A stretch of 64,000 nt of DNA from NCBI GenBank assembly GCA_017399945.1, contig JAFQAQ010000003.1:82604-146603 (forward strand). Reading direction: 5' to 3'. This DNA comes from Clostridia bacterium. GTDB taxonomy: Bacteria; Bacillota; Clostridia; Christensenellales; Borkfalkiaceae. Below are positions 50,873 through 59,761 of the stretch, in pieces; positions within the stretch are counted from its first letter, which is position 1, and each line of letters begins with the position of its first letter. A program made the position numbers and the translations under genes. A model generated the notes under the pieces. That model made no database searches and was not told the DNA's origin. It was given only the letters and a program-made list of their open reading frames with translations.

Positions 50873-51031
50873 ACAACGATAAAATCTCTTATTAAATGGA
50901 AAGAAGGTAATATTTACCCAAGTTTGTTTAAATACGACCTTTCGGAAGATAAAATATCTTTTTTAGGACATTATTCAAAGATGGATTATAGAGAACTTGA
51001 CCTTTCGGAATTGCGAATATTTAAAACCTAA
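50873..51031 (+). pseudogene. 3' remnant of a second copy of the 213-aa lipoprotein gene
   Basis: Frame from 50873 to a TAA at 51029-51031 reads ...WKEGNIYPSLFKYDLSEDKISFLGHYSKMD..., matching the C-terminus of the lipoprotein at 46376 (IPPSLFKYDISEDKVLYLGFYHG). It has no start codon or signal peptide. It lies between the lipase/LRR gene and the second copy of the terminator, so it marks a deletion or recombination between repeated units. Confidence 0.75.
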
Positions 51032-51033
51032 AT

Positions 51034-51064
51034 AAAAGCACTCGGCGTTTGCCGAGTGCTTTTT
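51034..51064 (+). terminator. Intact copy of the rpsR-type terminator
   Basis: AAAAGCACTCGGC pairs with GCCGAGTGCTTTT over a GTTT loop, followed by T-run. The stem is identical to the split terminator at 45873/46249, so the two copies bracket the accessory block. It may also act on the convergent dUTPase gene. Confidence 0.92.
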
Positions 51065-51092
51065 ATGTTTTAGTATAGGTTTTAGGGTGTTG

Positions 51093-51569
51093 TTATTGTT
51101 TATCCGTACTGCCAAAGCCACCCGTTCTTTGGGCTTCACATTCGTCGTCTTCGGTAATGCCGTATTCAACGAACACGCCTTGCGCAAAGGCTTTGCCTTT
51201 TTCTACGGTAAGGGGGGTGTCCCCACAATTGGTAATCTTTATATAAATATGTCCTTCGTTGTCGGCGTAATAATAGTCGCTATCAATAATACCCACCGTG
51301 TTGTCTAAACGTAGTTTATACTTAAAACCCAAACTGCTCCTTGGGTAGATTTTAAGCACCCAACCTTCTTGAATTTTTACCCTTATACCAGTGGGAATTT
51401 TTATAGTTTGGTTTGGCTCTAGGGTAAAATCTTGCAAAGCAAAAAAGTCGTATCCGGCACTGCCCGTCGTGGCTCTTTTGGGCATAATCACCTCTTCGTA
51501 TAATTGGTGGTCGTATTCTTTACAAAAGTTAAACAAACTTATCTTTTCAAATTTTGCGATTTTTTTCAT
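51093..51569 (-). CDS. dut: dUTP diphosphatase (dUTPase)
   Basis: Hydrolyses dUTP to dUMP, keeping uracil out of DNA. The 158-aa trimeric-type enzyme shows motif 1 GSAGYDFFA, motif 2 YPRSSLGFKY (PRSS), motif 3 RLDNTVGIIDSDYY, motif 4 GKAFAQGVF and the C-terminal motif 5 RTGGFGSTD. There is a slight N-terminal extension. Single gene between convergent units. Confidence 0.93.
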   Translation of the reverse strand: MKKIAKFEKISLFNFCKEYDHQLYEEVIMPKRATTGSAGYDFFALQDFTLEPNQTIKIPTGIRVKIQEGWVLKIYPRSSLGFKYKLRLDNTVGIIDSDYYYADNEGHIYIKITNCGDTPLTVEKGKAFAQGVFVEYGITEDDECEAQRTGGFGSTDKQ

Positions 51570-51659
51570 AATTTACCTTTTTACGTTTAGATTTAGTGAT
51601 AAACAGGCATAAATATTTGGTAGTTATATTGTATCACGCTGGCTAGTTAAAATCAATAA

Positions 51660-52850
51660 TCAATTTATATTAAAAAAACTTTTGCCCTTACTTTTTAGGA
51701 GTAGTTGGTATCTAATAGTGCATATTGCCATAAGCAAAAAGCAACCTAACGCCACCACGGGGAATAGGTTAAAGGATATTTCTTGGAAGAGCAAACCACT
51801 TAGTGGCGGAATTAAGAGTATGCCTAGGTTACTAAAAGTCATTTGCATGCCGATAATGGAGTTAGAGTGTTGTTTGCCGAACACTTCGGGAGTGGCGTGG
51901 GTAAGGTTGGGGAAGGTTGGGCCGTTGCCCAAGCCGACTAAGGTTAACGCGATTGCGTAATAGGTGGGTGGCATTGGCAAAAAGGTTAAAACAACGCCTA
52001 TTCCCGCAAGGGTGTAGCCGACGGTTAAAAGTTTTCCACAATTAAGTTTTTTGCTTAGTACGCCAGAGAGTATTCTGCCTAAGGTGATGCCTACGTAATA
52101 AAAGGAAATTAAAAAAGCGCCTTGCGATTCGGTTAGCCCTTTTTGTTTTACCAAAAAGGTACAACCCCACGTGCCGAAAACGAATTCTAGCGCGCAAGTA
52201 GCAAAAAACACTAGCCAAGCGTTTGTTGCAAGTGGCATTTTTACCATCGTCTTAAAAGAAAGTGGGGTGTCTTTAACTTGGTTTTCTTGCGGTAAGGTTT
52301 GGTCGGCTTTTTTCCATAAGGGGAAAGAGGCGAAAGAAATTACGGTGATTAGTGCTTGTATTAAAAACAACAAGAAAAACCCCGTTCGCCAATCGCTTAC
52401 GGTTTTTAGCACGAGAGAAAACACGTAAGGGGTTAGCGTGACACCTATTCCGTAAAAGCAGTGCAATAAATTCATTTTAAGGGCAGAGTAACGGTTTGCT
52501 ACGTAACCGTTTAAGGCGGCGTCTATTGCGCCTGCGCCAAACCCTAAGGGAATAGAACATACGCATATCCATATTAAACTTGGTGATATAGAAAACCCTA
52601 AAAGGGCAAGGGCGGTAAGAAGTGTGCTTAAAGCCGTTACTAAGGGCGTGCCTAATTTTTTTATTAAAGAAGCGCTAAAAAAACTTGCAACAACCGTTCC
52701 TAAGGAGATAATTACCGTAACAACGCTTTGATACCCTACTTTTATATTAAGGTCGGCAAAAACGGCAGGCCAAGAAGCCCCCACCGACGAGTCGGGAAGC
52801 CCAAGTCCTATGTATATGAAGAAAATGATTAAGGTAAGCAAGGTCGTCAT
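51660..52850 (-). CDS. Major facilitator superfamily transporter
   Basis: A 396-aa permease with 12 predicted helices, beginning IFFIYIGLGLPDSSVGASWP. The layout with SGVLSKKLNCGKLL between helices 8 and 9 and a GAGAIDAALNGYVA segment in helix 4 resembles the sugar/FucP-like or YfkF-type MFS branch, which often moves sugars. The substrate cannot be set. GGAG SD; single-gene unit. Confidence 0.87.
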   Translation of the reverse strand: MTTLLTLIIFFIYIGLGLPDSSVGASWPAVFADLNIKVGYQSVVTVIISLGTVVASFFSASLIKKLGTPLVTALSTLLTALALLGFSISPSLIWICVCSIPLGFGAGAIDAALNGYVANRYSALKMNLLHCFYGIGVTLTPYVFSLVLKTVSDWRTGFFLLFLIQALITVISFASFPLWKKADQTLPQENQVKDTPLSFKTMVKMPLATNAWLVFFATCALEFVFGTWGCTFLVKQKGLTESQGAFLISFYYVGITLGRILSGVLSKKLNCGKLLTVGYTLAGIGVVLTFLPMPPTYYAIALTLVGLGNGPTFPNLTHATPEVFGKQHSNSIIGMQMTFSNLGILLIPPLSGLLFQEISFNLFPVVALGCFLLMAICTIRYQLLLKSKGKSFFNIN

Positions 52851-52960
52851 AGTTGTTCTCCGTACATAAGTATATCAAACCAAAAGATAAATTGCAAAAG
52901 AAAACCCTTAAAAACGCCTATAAAAAATATTTTTTTCAAGACGTAATTTTAAAGTGAGTG

Positions 52961-52989
52961 TTGACATTTTTTAAGTAATATCATAAAAT
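52961..52989 (+). promoter_or_regulatory. Promoter TTGACA-N17-TAAAAT for LOG gene
   Basis: TTGACA (52961-52966), 17-bp spacer, TAAAAT (52984-52989), 39 bp before the start. Confidence 0.85.
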
Positions 52990-53027
52990 ATTCTAAAAGA
53001 CTAATAATTTGTGACAAGGAGATAAAT

Positions 53028-53609
53028 ATGATAATTTGCGTTTACGGCGCCGCAAGCAACCATATAGACAAAAAATATACCGACGACGGATATAATTTAG
53101 GCAAGATTTTAGGCGAGCGTGGGCATTCTTTGGTGTTTGGCGCGGGCTCGGAAGGGCTTATGGGCGCAGTTGCCCGTGGGTTTAAGGCGGCGGGCGCTTC
53201 GGTGCACGGCGTTATTCCCAAATTTTTTGAAGATAACGGCTACGAAGCCATTTTTTACGAGAGCGATAAAATTACCTATACCGAAACTATGGCGCAGAGA
53301 AAACAAATTATGGAAGACGAGTGCCAAGCTTTCGTTATAACCCCCGGCGGTATCGGTACTTTTGAGGAGTTTTTTCAGGTTTTAACCTTAAAACAACTCG
53401 GAAGACACAAAAAAGCCATTGCAATCTATAATAGTAACGGTTATTACGACGAACTTTTGGCGCTTCTTAACCGTGCCGTTGAAAAGGGGTTTATCAACAA
53501 GGAATGCGCTAAACTTACCGCAACCTTTAATAACCCTTTGGAGCTAGCCGAATATCTAGAAGGGTATTCTACTAGCGACGTCGATTGGAATTCCTTAAAG
53601 AGAAACTAG
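53028..53609 (+). CDS. LOG-family (TIGR00730) nucleotide 5'-monophosphate phosphoribohydrolase
   Basis: A 193-aa Rossmann-fold protein releasing the base from nucleoside monophosphates (plant homologues activate cytokinins). The signatures are GAGSEGLMGAVARGF (about 38-52) and the catalytic PGGIGTFEEFFQVLT (about 105-119). It stands near purine salvage genes. AAGGAG SD; strong terminator follows. Confidence 0.92.
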   Translation: MIICVYGAASNHIDKKYTDDGYNLGKILGERGHSLVFGAGSEGLMGAVARGFKAAGASVHGVIPKFFEDNGYEAIFYESDKITYTETMAQRKQIMEDECQAFVITPGGIGTFEEFFQVLTLKQLGRHKKAIAIYNSNGYYDELLALLNRAVEKGFINKECAKLTATFNNPLELAEYLEGYSTSDVDWNSLKRN

Positions 53610-53617
53610 TTCGTTTA

Positions 53618-53649
53618 GGCGAAGGATATTAGTCCTTCGCCATTTTTTT
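53618..53649 (+). terminator. Terminator after LOG gene
   Basis: GGCGAAGGA pairs with TCCTTCGCC over 6 nt, followed by ATTTTTTTT. Confidence 0.93.
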
Positions 53650-53700
53650 TGACAACCTTAAATAAAAAGAATAATACTCCCTTTTAATTGGTTAAAAACA

Positions 53701-53749
53701 TTGACTTTTATTTTTATATTTTGTATAATATTGTTATATTTTGTATAAT
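53701..53749 (+). promoter_or_regulatory. xpt promoter with duplicated -10 region
   Basis: TTGACT (53701-53706), 17-bp spacer, TATAAT (53724-53729). The 16-bp word TTATATTTTGTATAAT ends at 53729 and again at 53749 (20-bp period), giving a second TATAAT at 53744-53749. Confidence 0.7.
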
Positions 53750-53757
53750 GGACTACG

Positions 53758-53835
53758 ATTTTTTGCTGGGTGCGAAAACCACTAATTTTTAGGGTTGCAA
53801 AAGCGAAAATCGGGCGCAAAAAGGACGGTAAAAGC
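53758..53835 (+). promoter_or_regulatory. Folded xpt leader, not a purine riboswitch
   Basis: TTTTTGC (about 53761-53767) can pair with GCAAAA (about 53805-53810), enclosing a one-sided internal stretch and the hairpin AACC-a-CTAA-TTT-TTAG-GGTT. The conserved purine-riboswitch core and its two loop motifs are absent. Function unknown; could be a different aptamer or simple structure. Confidence 0.4.
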
Positions 53836-54411
53836 GTGGAACTTTTAGAAAAAGCCATTGCGGAAAAAGGACAAGTTCTTCCGGGTGGAATACTTAAAGT
53901 AGGCTCTTTTCTCAACAATATGATAGACGTCGGCTTGCTCTCTGAGATGGGCAAGGAAATTTATGCGCGTTTTAAGGACTGCGGGGTTAACAAAATTCTT
54001 ACGGTGGAAGCATCGGGAATAGGGATTGCATGCGTTACCGCGCAGTTTTTTAGTTGTCCCGTGCTTTTTGCTAAAAAAAGTAAGACGGCAAACCTTTCTG
54101 GCGAATTTATCACTGCCGAATGCTATTCTTACACACATAAAAAACAAAACACGTTAATCGTTCCCAAGGAATTTTTAACCGAAAAGGATAAGGTGCTTAT
54201 AGTAGACGACTTTTTGGCGCACGGCGAAGCAACCAAGGCTTGCATGGAACTTGCCAATAAGGCAGGCGCGCAAACGGTTGGTATTGCCATCGCTATCGAA
54301 AAAGGGTTCCAAGGCGCTGGGGACGAGTGGAGAAAACAAGGTATAAACCTTTTATCGCTTGCTATTATCGATAGCATGGACGAAAACTCCATCGTTTTCC
54401 GCAAACAATAA
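53836..54411 (+). CDS. xpt: Xanthine phosphoribosyltransferase
   Basis: Salvages xanthine to XMP. The 191-aa type I PRTase aligns with B. subtilis Xpt from the start (LLEKAIAEKGQVLPGGILKV; SFLNNMIDVGLL), has EASGIGIA and the PRPP loop VLIVDDFLAHGEA (about 124-136). GTG 53836 is chosen because it gives the family length and AAAAAGGA lies upstream; the longer open frame upstream has no match. It is followed after 76 bp by the nucleoside transporter genes. Confidence 0.92.
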   Translation: MELLEKAIAEKGQVLPGGILKVGSFLNNMIDVGLLSEMGKEIYARFKDCGVNKILTVEASGIGIACVTAQFFSCPVLFAKKSKTANLSGEFITAECYSYTHKKQNTLIVPKEFLTEKDKVLIVDDFLAHGEATKACMELANKAGAQTVGIAIAIEKGFQGAGDEWRKQGINLLSLAIIDSMDENSIVFRKQ

Positions 54412-54487
54412 AAAATAATTTTTACGCGCGTGAGTGTAAACATTATTATATATAGGTAATAAACCCGAAAGGGTAGGAGGTATTTAT

Positions 54488-55717
54488 ATGAAGAAACTTT
54501 TAACTATTTTGCTTTCTGCTATCATGGCAGTAGCATGCTGTTTCGGCCTCACCGCTTGCGGTGACGATGATGACACCGGCGTAGACGTAAAGATCGGTCT
54601 TATCTGCTTACACGACAACAACTCTACGTATGATAAGAACTTTATCGATGCTTTCACGGCTGCTTGCTCAGCTACTGGTGCTAAGTCAATTATTAAGACT
54701 AACATTCCGGAAAGTAACGCTTGTTACGAAACTGCTGCAGACTTAGTAGACCAAGGTTGCGATCTTATCTTCGCTAACTCATTCGGTCACGAGCCATACA
54801 TGATTCAAGCTGCTGAAGAATTCACCGACGTTCAATTCTTCCACGCAACCGGTACGAAAGCACACACCCAAAACCTTAACAACTATCACAACGCATTTGC
54901 TTCTATTTACGAAGGTAGATATTTAGCAGGTGTTGCTGCTGGCTTAAAATTACAAGCAATGGTTGCTGCTGAACAAATTTCTGCAGACAAATATGAAAGC
55001 GGCAACATCAAACTCGGTTACGTTGGCGCATTCCCATATGCAGAAGTTGTTTCTGGTTACACTTCATGGTTCCTTGGTGTTCGTTCTGTAGTTTCTAACG
55101 TTGTTATGAAAGTTCAATACACCAGCTCTTGGTATGATGAAAACGGCGAAAAGACTGCTGCTGAAAACCTTATCAACAACGAAAAAGTAGCTCTTCTTTC
55201 TCAACACGCTGACTCTTGGGGTGCTCCTACCGCTTGTGAAACCGCAGGTATTCCTAACGTTTCTTACAACGGTTCTACCGCATCAAGATGTCCAAACACC
55301 TTCATCATTTCTTCAAGAATTAACTGGCAACCATACTATGAACACATTATCAACAGCTTCAAGAACGGCAACGCAGTTGCTGCTGACTGGAGCCAAGGCT
55401 TAGGTTCAAACTGGGGCGATGGCGCAGTTGCTCTTACCGAAGTTGGCGCTGCTGCTGCTGAAGGCACCGAAGCTTACCTTAACAATGTTATTTCTCAGCT
55501 TAAAGCAGGCACCTTAAAGGTATTCGATACCGATAAATTCACCGTTGATGGACAAAAGGTTACTACTTATTTAGCAGACGTTGACGACATGGGCGATTAC
55601 GTTGGCGAAACCGAAGTTATCAAAACTGAAGGCGGTATCACCTATTTTGCAGAAAGCGAATTCCGTTCTGCTCCTTACTTTGATTTAAGAATCGACGGTA
55701 TTACCGAACTTAACTAA
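54488..55717 (+). CDS. BMP-family nucleoside-binding lipoprotein
   Basis: The receptor of a purine-nucleoside ABC transporter (PnrA/TmpC/NupN type). Signal peptide with lipobox FGLTAC; 409 aa. The body shows the BMP (PF02608) pattern: VKIGLICLHDNNSTYDKNF, CDLIFANSFGHEPYM, FFHATGTK and YEGRYLAGVAAGL. GGAGG SD. A small hairpin ACCC-GAAA-GGGT lies just before the SD. A strong hairpin follows the gene and probably keeps its mRNA more abundant than the permease part. Confidence 0.9.
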   Translation: MKKLLTILLSAIMAVACCFGLTACGDDDDTGVDVKIGLICLHDNNSTYDKNFIDAFTAACSATGAKSIIKTNIPESNACYETAADLVDQGCDLIFANSFGHEPYMIQAAEEFTDVQFFHATGTKAHTQNLNNYHNAFASIYEGRYLAGVAAGLKLQAMVAAEQISADKYESGNIKLGYVGAFPYAEVVSGYTSWFLGVRSVVSNVVMKVQYTSSWYDENGEKTAAENLINNEKVALLSQHADSWGAPTACETAGIPNVSYNGSTASRCPNTFIISSRINWQPYYEHIINSFKNGNAVAADWSQGLGSNWGDGAVALTEVGAAAAEGTEAYLNNVISQLKAGTLKVFDTDKFTVDGQKVTTYLADVDDMGDYVGETEVIKTEGGITYFAESEFRSAPYFDLRIDGITELN

Positions 55718-55738
55718 GTAAAAGATTACTAACTATAC

Positions 55739-55764
55739 CCAAGGGGGCTTCGTTGCCCCCTTGG
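55739..55764 (+). terminator. Strong intercistronic hairpin in the nucleoside operon
   Basis: CCAAGGGGGC pairs with GCCCCCTTGG over TTCGTT. No T-run follows, so it is more likely an RNA-stabilising or partial-termination element that raises receptor over permease expression. Confidence 0.65.
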
Positions 55765-55803
55765 ATATAATTTTCTTATTAACCATTATAAGAGAGATTA
55801 AAA

Positions 55804-57564
55804 ATGGCAAACGTTAAAAAAACAAATGAATACGCCGTTATGTTTGATAACATAACTAAGAGATTCGGCTCTGTCGTAGCGAACAAGGGCGTTTCCTTTG
55901 GTGTTAAAAAAGGGGAAGTTTTATCCTTACTTGGCGAAAACGGCAGTGGTAAAACAACTCTTATGAATATGCTTTCAGGCATATACCGTCAAGACGAAGG
56001 TGAAATTTTTGTCAACGGCAAAAAAGTTGTTATTGCATCTCCTAAAGATGCTTTCGACTTAAAAATAGGAATGATTCACCAACACTTTAAGTTGGTAGAC
56101 GTTTTTACGGGCGCACAAAACATAGCGCTCGGCTTAAAAGGCGAAAAAGCGCAGTATAAAAAAGCATATAAAAGCGCGTTCGTTAGCGAAAACGGTGAAA
56201 AAATTGAACGTTCCAAATTCAAAAGCTTTTTAATTGGTGTTAAAAATCTCTTTATAGAGAAAAAGAACACATCTTTTAATTTGAAAAAAATCCGTAGTGA
56301 AGCAAGCGATATTTGTTCCAAATACGGTTTTGAAATAGATTTAAATAAAAAAATATACGATATGTCCGTTTCGGAAAAACAAACGCTTGAAATCGTTAAA
56401 GTTTTATTCCGTGGGGCAGATATATTGATTTTGGACGAGCCGACGGCAGTTTTAACTCCACAAGAAACCCAAAAACTTTTTAACGTTATTCGCAACATGA
56501 AAAAAGATGGTAAGTCGGTTATAATCATAACCCACAAACTCAACGAAGTTATGGAAATAAGCGACAGGGTTGCCGTTTTAAGAAAGGGCGAATATATCGG
56601 AGTTGTAGATACTAAGAAGACTGACGAGAAAAAACTTACCGAAATGATGGTAGGCAAAAAAGTCGACCTTAAAATAGAAAGAATTAAGACGGATTTTGAT
56701 AAACCTTTACTTGAAATTCGCGACTTAATAGTAAATTCAGACGACGGTAACCAAGCAATCGACAAGGCTAGTTTCTATATTCGTGGTGGCGAAATTTTGG
56801 GTGTTGCAGGCATTGCAGGTTGCGGACAAAAAGAACTTTGCGAAGCCATTGCCGGCCTAAGGGACGTTGAGTCTGGTTTTATTATGCACAAGGGTGAAAG
56901 TATTATCGGTCTTCCACCAAAAACCATTATTGAAAAGGGCGTTTCTATGAGCTTTATCCCAGAAGATCGTTTGGGCATGGGCTTAGCGCCAAACTTTTCA
57001 ATTACCGATAATATGATGATTAAAAACTACTGCGAAGGCAAAGGTCCTTTCGTAGATAGGAAAAAGGCAAGGGAACAAGCCGAAAAACTTATTCAAAAGT
57101 TGGAGATTGTAACCCCTTCTACCGAAACCCCCGTAAGAAGACTTTCTGGTGGTAACGTTCAAAAGGTTTTAGTTGGTAGAGAAATTGACGCCGGTCCTAA
57201 CGTTATCGTAACTGCTTATCCCGTTCGTGGACTTGATATCAACTCCTCCTACGTTATTTACGATATACTAAACGAAGAAAAGAAAAAAGGCACGGGCGTG
57301 CTTTTCATTGGCGAGGACCTAGACGTACTACTTGCTCTTTGCGATAAGATAATGGTTTTATGTCACGGCAAAGTTATGGGTATCGTTCACGCAGAAAAAA
57401 CCACCAAAGAAGAATTAGGTCTTATGATGACAGGCTCTCTTGACCTTGGTGAAACTAAGAATAAAGAATACGGCAAAGCAAAAGACAGCCATTTAACAGA
57501 TGAACAATGGCAGTCGGCAAAAGAACAACAAGAACTTTTAAAGGAGGGCGAAAATGACAAATAA
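55804..57564 (+). CDS. Nucleoside ABC transporter ATPase (two NBDs)
   Basis: A 586-aa RbsA/NupO-type ATPase. NBD1: Walker A GENGSGKT (44-51), Q-loop about 92, signature MSVSEKQ (187-193), Walker B ILILDEP (207-213). NBD2: degenerate GIAGCGQKEL loop, signature LSGGNVQ, Walker B without the catalytic Glu (VTAYPVRGLD), as usual in this subfamily. Between the Q-loop and signature of NBD1 there is a Lys/Ser-rich insert (about 113-163), roughly 35 residues longer than expected. It overlaps the first permease gene by 11 bp. Confidence 0.93.
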   Translation: MANVKKTNEYAVMFDNITKRFGSVVANKGVSFGVKKGEVLSLLGENGSGKTTLMNMLSGIYRQDEGEIFVNGKKVVIASPKDAFDLKIGMIHQHFKLVDVFTGAQNIALGLKGEKAQYKKAYKSAFVSENGEKIERSKFKSFLIGVKNLFIEKKNTSFNLKKIRSEASDICSKYGFEIDLNKKIYDMSVSEKQTLEIVKVLFRGADILILDEPTAVLTPQETQKLFNVIRNMKKDGKSVIIITHKLNEVMEISDRVAVLRKGEYIGVVDTKKTDEKKLTEMMVGKKVDLKIERIKTDFDKPLLEIRDLIVNSDDGNQAIDKASFYIRGGEILGVAGIAGCGQKELCEAIAGLRDVESGFIMHKGESIIGLPPKTIIEKGVSMSFIPEDRLGMGLAPNFSITDNMMIKNYCEGKGPFVDRKKAREQAEKLIQKLEIVTPSTETPVRRLSGGNVQKVLVGREIDAGPNVIVTAYPVRGLDINSSYVIYDILNEEKKKGTGVLFIGEDLDVLLALCDKIMVLCHGKVMGIVHAEKTTKEELGLMMTGSLDLGETKNKEYGKAKDSHLTDEQWQSAKEQQELLKEGENDK

Positions 57565-58708
57565 TAAAGTTAGAGAGCCCTTGTTTCAAGTAAGCAAAAG
57601 GGGCGAAATGCCTTTATGGAAAGCAATCGTTATTCGTTCAGTAGCCGTGCTTGGGGCATTGCTTTTGATAAGTTGCCTTTGCGGTATGTTGTTCGACGGA
57701 AATCCTTTCGAAGTTATAGAGTATTTGTTTGACGGCGCTTTCGGAACAAAGAGAAGAATTTGGAACTTGTTAAGAGAATTAAGTTTACTCTTGCTCGTTG
57801 GACTTGCTCTTGTTCCTGCTTTCAAAATGAAATTCTGGAACTTAGGCGGAAACGGGCAAATCCTTATGGGCGCGCTTGTTACTGCTGCTATCATGAGAAG
57901 TGATTTTGCTTTTTCAAGCCCCACCCTTGCAAACCTTGTAATGCTTGTTTGCGCTATCTTGGCGGGTGCTGTTTGGGCGGTTATTCCTGCAATATTTAAG
58001 GCGTTTTTCAGAACGAATGAATCACTCTTTACACTTATGATGAACTACATCGCGGCTGGTCTTGTTTCGTATTTCGTCTTCAAGTGGGCGCCACCTTCAA
58101 GTTCGGGAACTCTAGGCATCTTGCCTAACGGACACTTGCCAGAGATTTACAACAGAAACCTTCTCACCGTTATAGTTGCCGTTGTCCTTACGGTTGGTGT
58201 GTATTTCTACATTAGACACAGTAAGCACGGATATGAGATTTCCGTTGTTGGTGAAAGTGAAAAAACTGCTTCTTACGCAGGTATGAACGTTAAAAAAGTT
58301 ATGATTAGAACCCTTGCAATTTCAGGTGCTATTTGCGGTGTAGTTGGCTTGTTGCTCGTTGGCTCAATCAACTTTACCTTAAACAACACTCTTGACGACA
58401 ATATGGGCTTTACTGCAATCATGGTTGCGTGGCTTGGTAAATTCAATCCATTTATGATGGTTGCAACTTCTTTCTTGGTTACTTTCTTAACAAGGGGTAT
58501 GGCACAAGTTCAAACGGAGTTCGGTGTAACTAACGATGCCGTTTCAAACGTATTAATCGCGATTGTTTACTTCATCATAATAGCTTGTGAATTCTTCATT
58601 GTATATAAAGTTAAATTTCGTGGCAAAAAAGCCAACAAAACCGCCGATTTTATTACGGCTGACTTGGATAAATCCACAGATGAACAATCTATAAAGGAGG
58701 ATAAGTAA
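57554..58708 (+). CDS. Nucleoside ABC transporter permease 1
   Basis: A 384-aa BPD_transp_2 permease (NupP/YufP type) with about nine helices. Family hallmarks are FWNLGGNGQILMGAL (about 95-109) and the coupling region SEKTASYAGMNVKKVM (about 234-249). The last 45 residues are a charged cytoplasmic tail. AGGAGGG SD lies inside the upstream gene. The second permease starts 2 bp after the stop. Confidence 0.93.
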   Translation: MTNNKVREPLFQVSKRGEMPLWKAIVIRSVAVLGALLLISCLCGMLFDGNPFEVIEYLFDGAFGTKRRIWNLLRELSLLLLVGLALVPAFKMKFWNLGGNGQILMGALVTAAIMRSDFAFSSPTLANLVMLVCAILAGAVWAVIPAIFKAFFRTNESLFTLMMNYIAAGLVSYFVFKWAPPSSSGTLGILPNGHLPEIYNRNLLTVIVAVVLTVGVYFYIRHSKHGYEISVVGESEKTASYAGMNVKKVMIRTLAISGAICGVVGLLLVGSINFTLNNTLDDNMGFTAIMVAWLGKFNPFMMVATSFLVTFLTRGMAQVQTEFGVTNDAVSNVLIAIVYFIIIACEFFIVYKVKFRGKKANKTADFITADLDKSTDEQSIKEDK

Positions 58709-58710
58709 TT

Positions 58711-59700
58711 ATGCTACTTTTAATTACAGGTGCTATCAGCGTTGGTGTAATTTTCCTTTACGGTTGCGTGGGAGAAATTTTAACTGAAAAATCAGGGCAT
58801 CTTAACCTTGGTATCCCCGGTATTATGTGTATGGGTGCCGCTGGTGGATGTTGGGGTGTTTCTATTTACATGCACAGTCTTTCAAGCCCCAGTGAAGCCG
58901 CTTGGTTTTGGCTTATTATTATCGCTGTTGCTTCTGCAATGCTTTTTGGGGCGTTGGGCGGTGCAATTTACTCAATTTTAACTGTATCTCTTCGTTCTAA
59001 TCAAAACATAACAGGTCTTGCGCTTACCACGTTTGGCGCTGGCTTTGCTCAATTTGTTATGAATGAATACGTTGTTAGAGAAGAAATCGACAAAGCCCTT
59101 TTATCGCAAGCAAGTAAGATTTTAAAAAGGTCGTTCTCCTTTGCTGATGACCTTGGCTGGTTTGGTGAAATCTTCTTTTCTCACGGCGCGCTTGTTTATC
59201 TTGCAATCATCATTGCACTTCTCGCTTCATTCGTTCTTAAAAGAACTAAGGTCGGCTTAAATCTTCGTGCCGTTGGTGAAAATCCTGCGACGGCAGACGC
59301 TGCGGGTGTTAACGTAAACGCATATAAATACGGCGCAATCTTAATAGGTAGCGCAATCGCCGGTATAGGCGGTATGTTCTACGTTATGGATTATATCGGT
59401 GGATGGGAAAATGCAAGCACCATAGAATCTTATGGTTGGCTATCAATAGCGCTCGTTATCTTCTGTTTGTGGAAACCGAATCTAAGCATTTTAGGCGCAT
59501 TCTTGTTTGGCGCGTTATACGTTTCGCCATTCGTTATGCCAGGTATTATCAAAGGTATTACGACAACACAAACTGAACTTCTTAAAATAGTGCCTTACGT
59601 GGTAACTGTTATCGTGCTTATTGTAACAAGCATATTAGATAGTAAGGAAAATCAACCGCCGGCATCGCTAGGTGTAAATTATTTCAGAGAAGAAAGATAA
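58711..59700 (+). CDS. Nucleoside ABC transporter permease 2
   Basis: A 329-aa BPD_transp_2 permease (NupQ/YufQ type). Shows LTEKSGHLNLGIPGIMCMGA (about 24-43) and the coupling loop GENPATADAAGVNVNAYKY (about 189-207). Last gene of the transporter, followed by a terminator. Confidence 0.93.
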   Translation: MLLLITGAISVGVIFLYGCVGEILTEKSGHLNLGIPGIMCMGAAGGCWGVSIYMHSLSSPSEAAWFWLIIIAVASAMLFGALGGAIYSILTVSLRSNQNITGLALTTFGAGFAQFVMNEYVVREEIDKALLSQASKILKRSFSFADDLGWFGEIFFSHGALVYLAIIIALLASFVLKRTKVGLNLRAVGENPATADAAGVNVNAYKYGAILIGSAIAGIGGMFYVMDYIGGWENASTIESYGWLSIALVIFCLWKPNLSILGAFLFGALYVSPFVMPGIIKGITTTQTELLKIVPYVVTVIVLIVTSILDSKENQPPASLGVNYFREER

Positions 59701-59705
59701 GCTTT

Positions 59706-59737
59706 AACGCCGTAACAACGTTTACGGCGTTTTATTT
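59706..59737 (+). terminator. Terminator of the nucleoside transporter operon
   Basis: AACGCCGTAA pairs with TTACGGCGTT, followed by TTATTTAG. Confidence 0.88.
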
Positions 59738-59761
59738 AGAATTAGGTTTTAGGGGTTTATT

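Noticed and set aside
53690..53835. Purine riboswitch upstream of xpt
   Set aside because: The conserved core and the two kissing-loop motifs could not be found on reading the leader.
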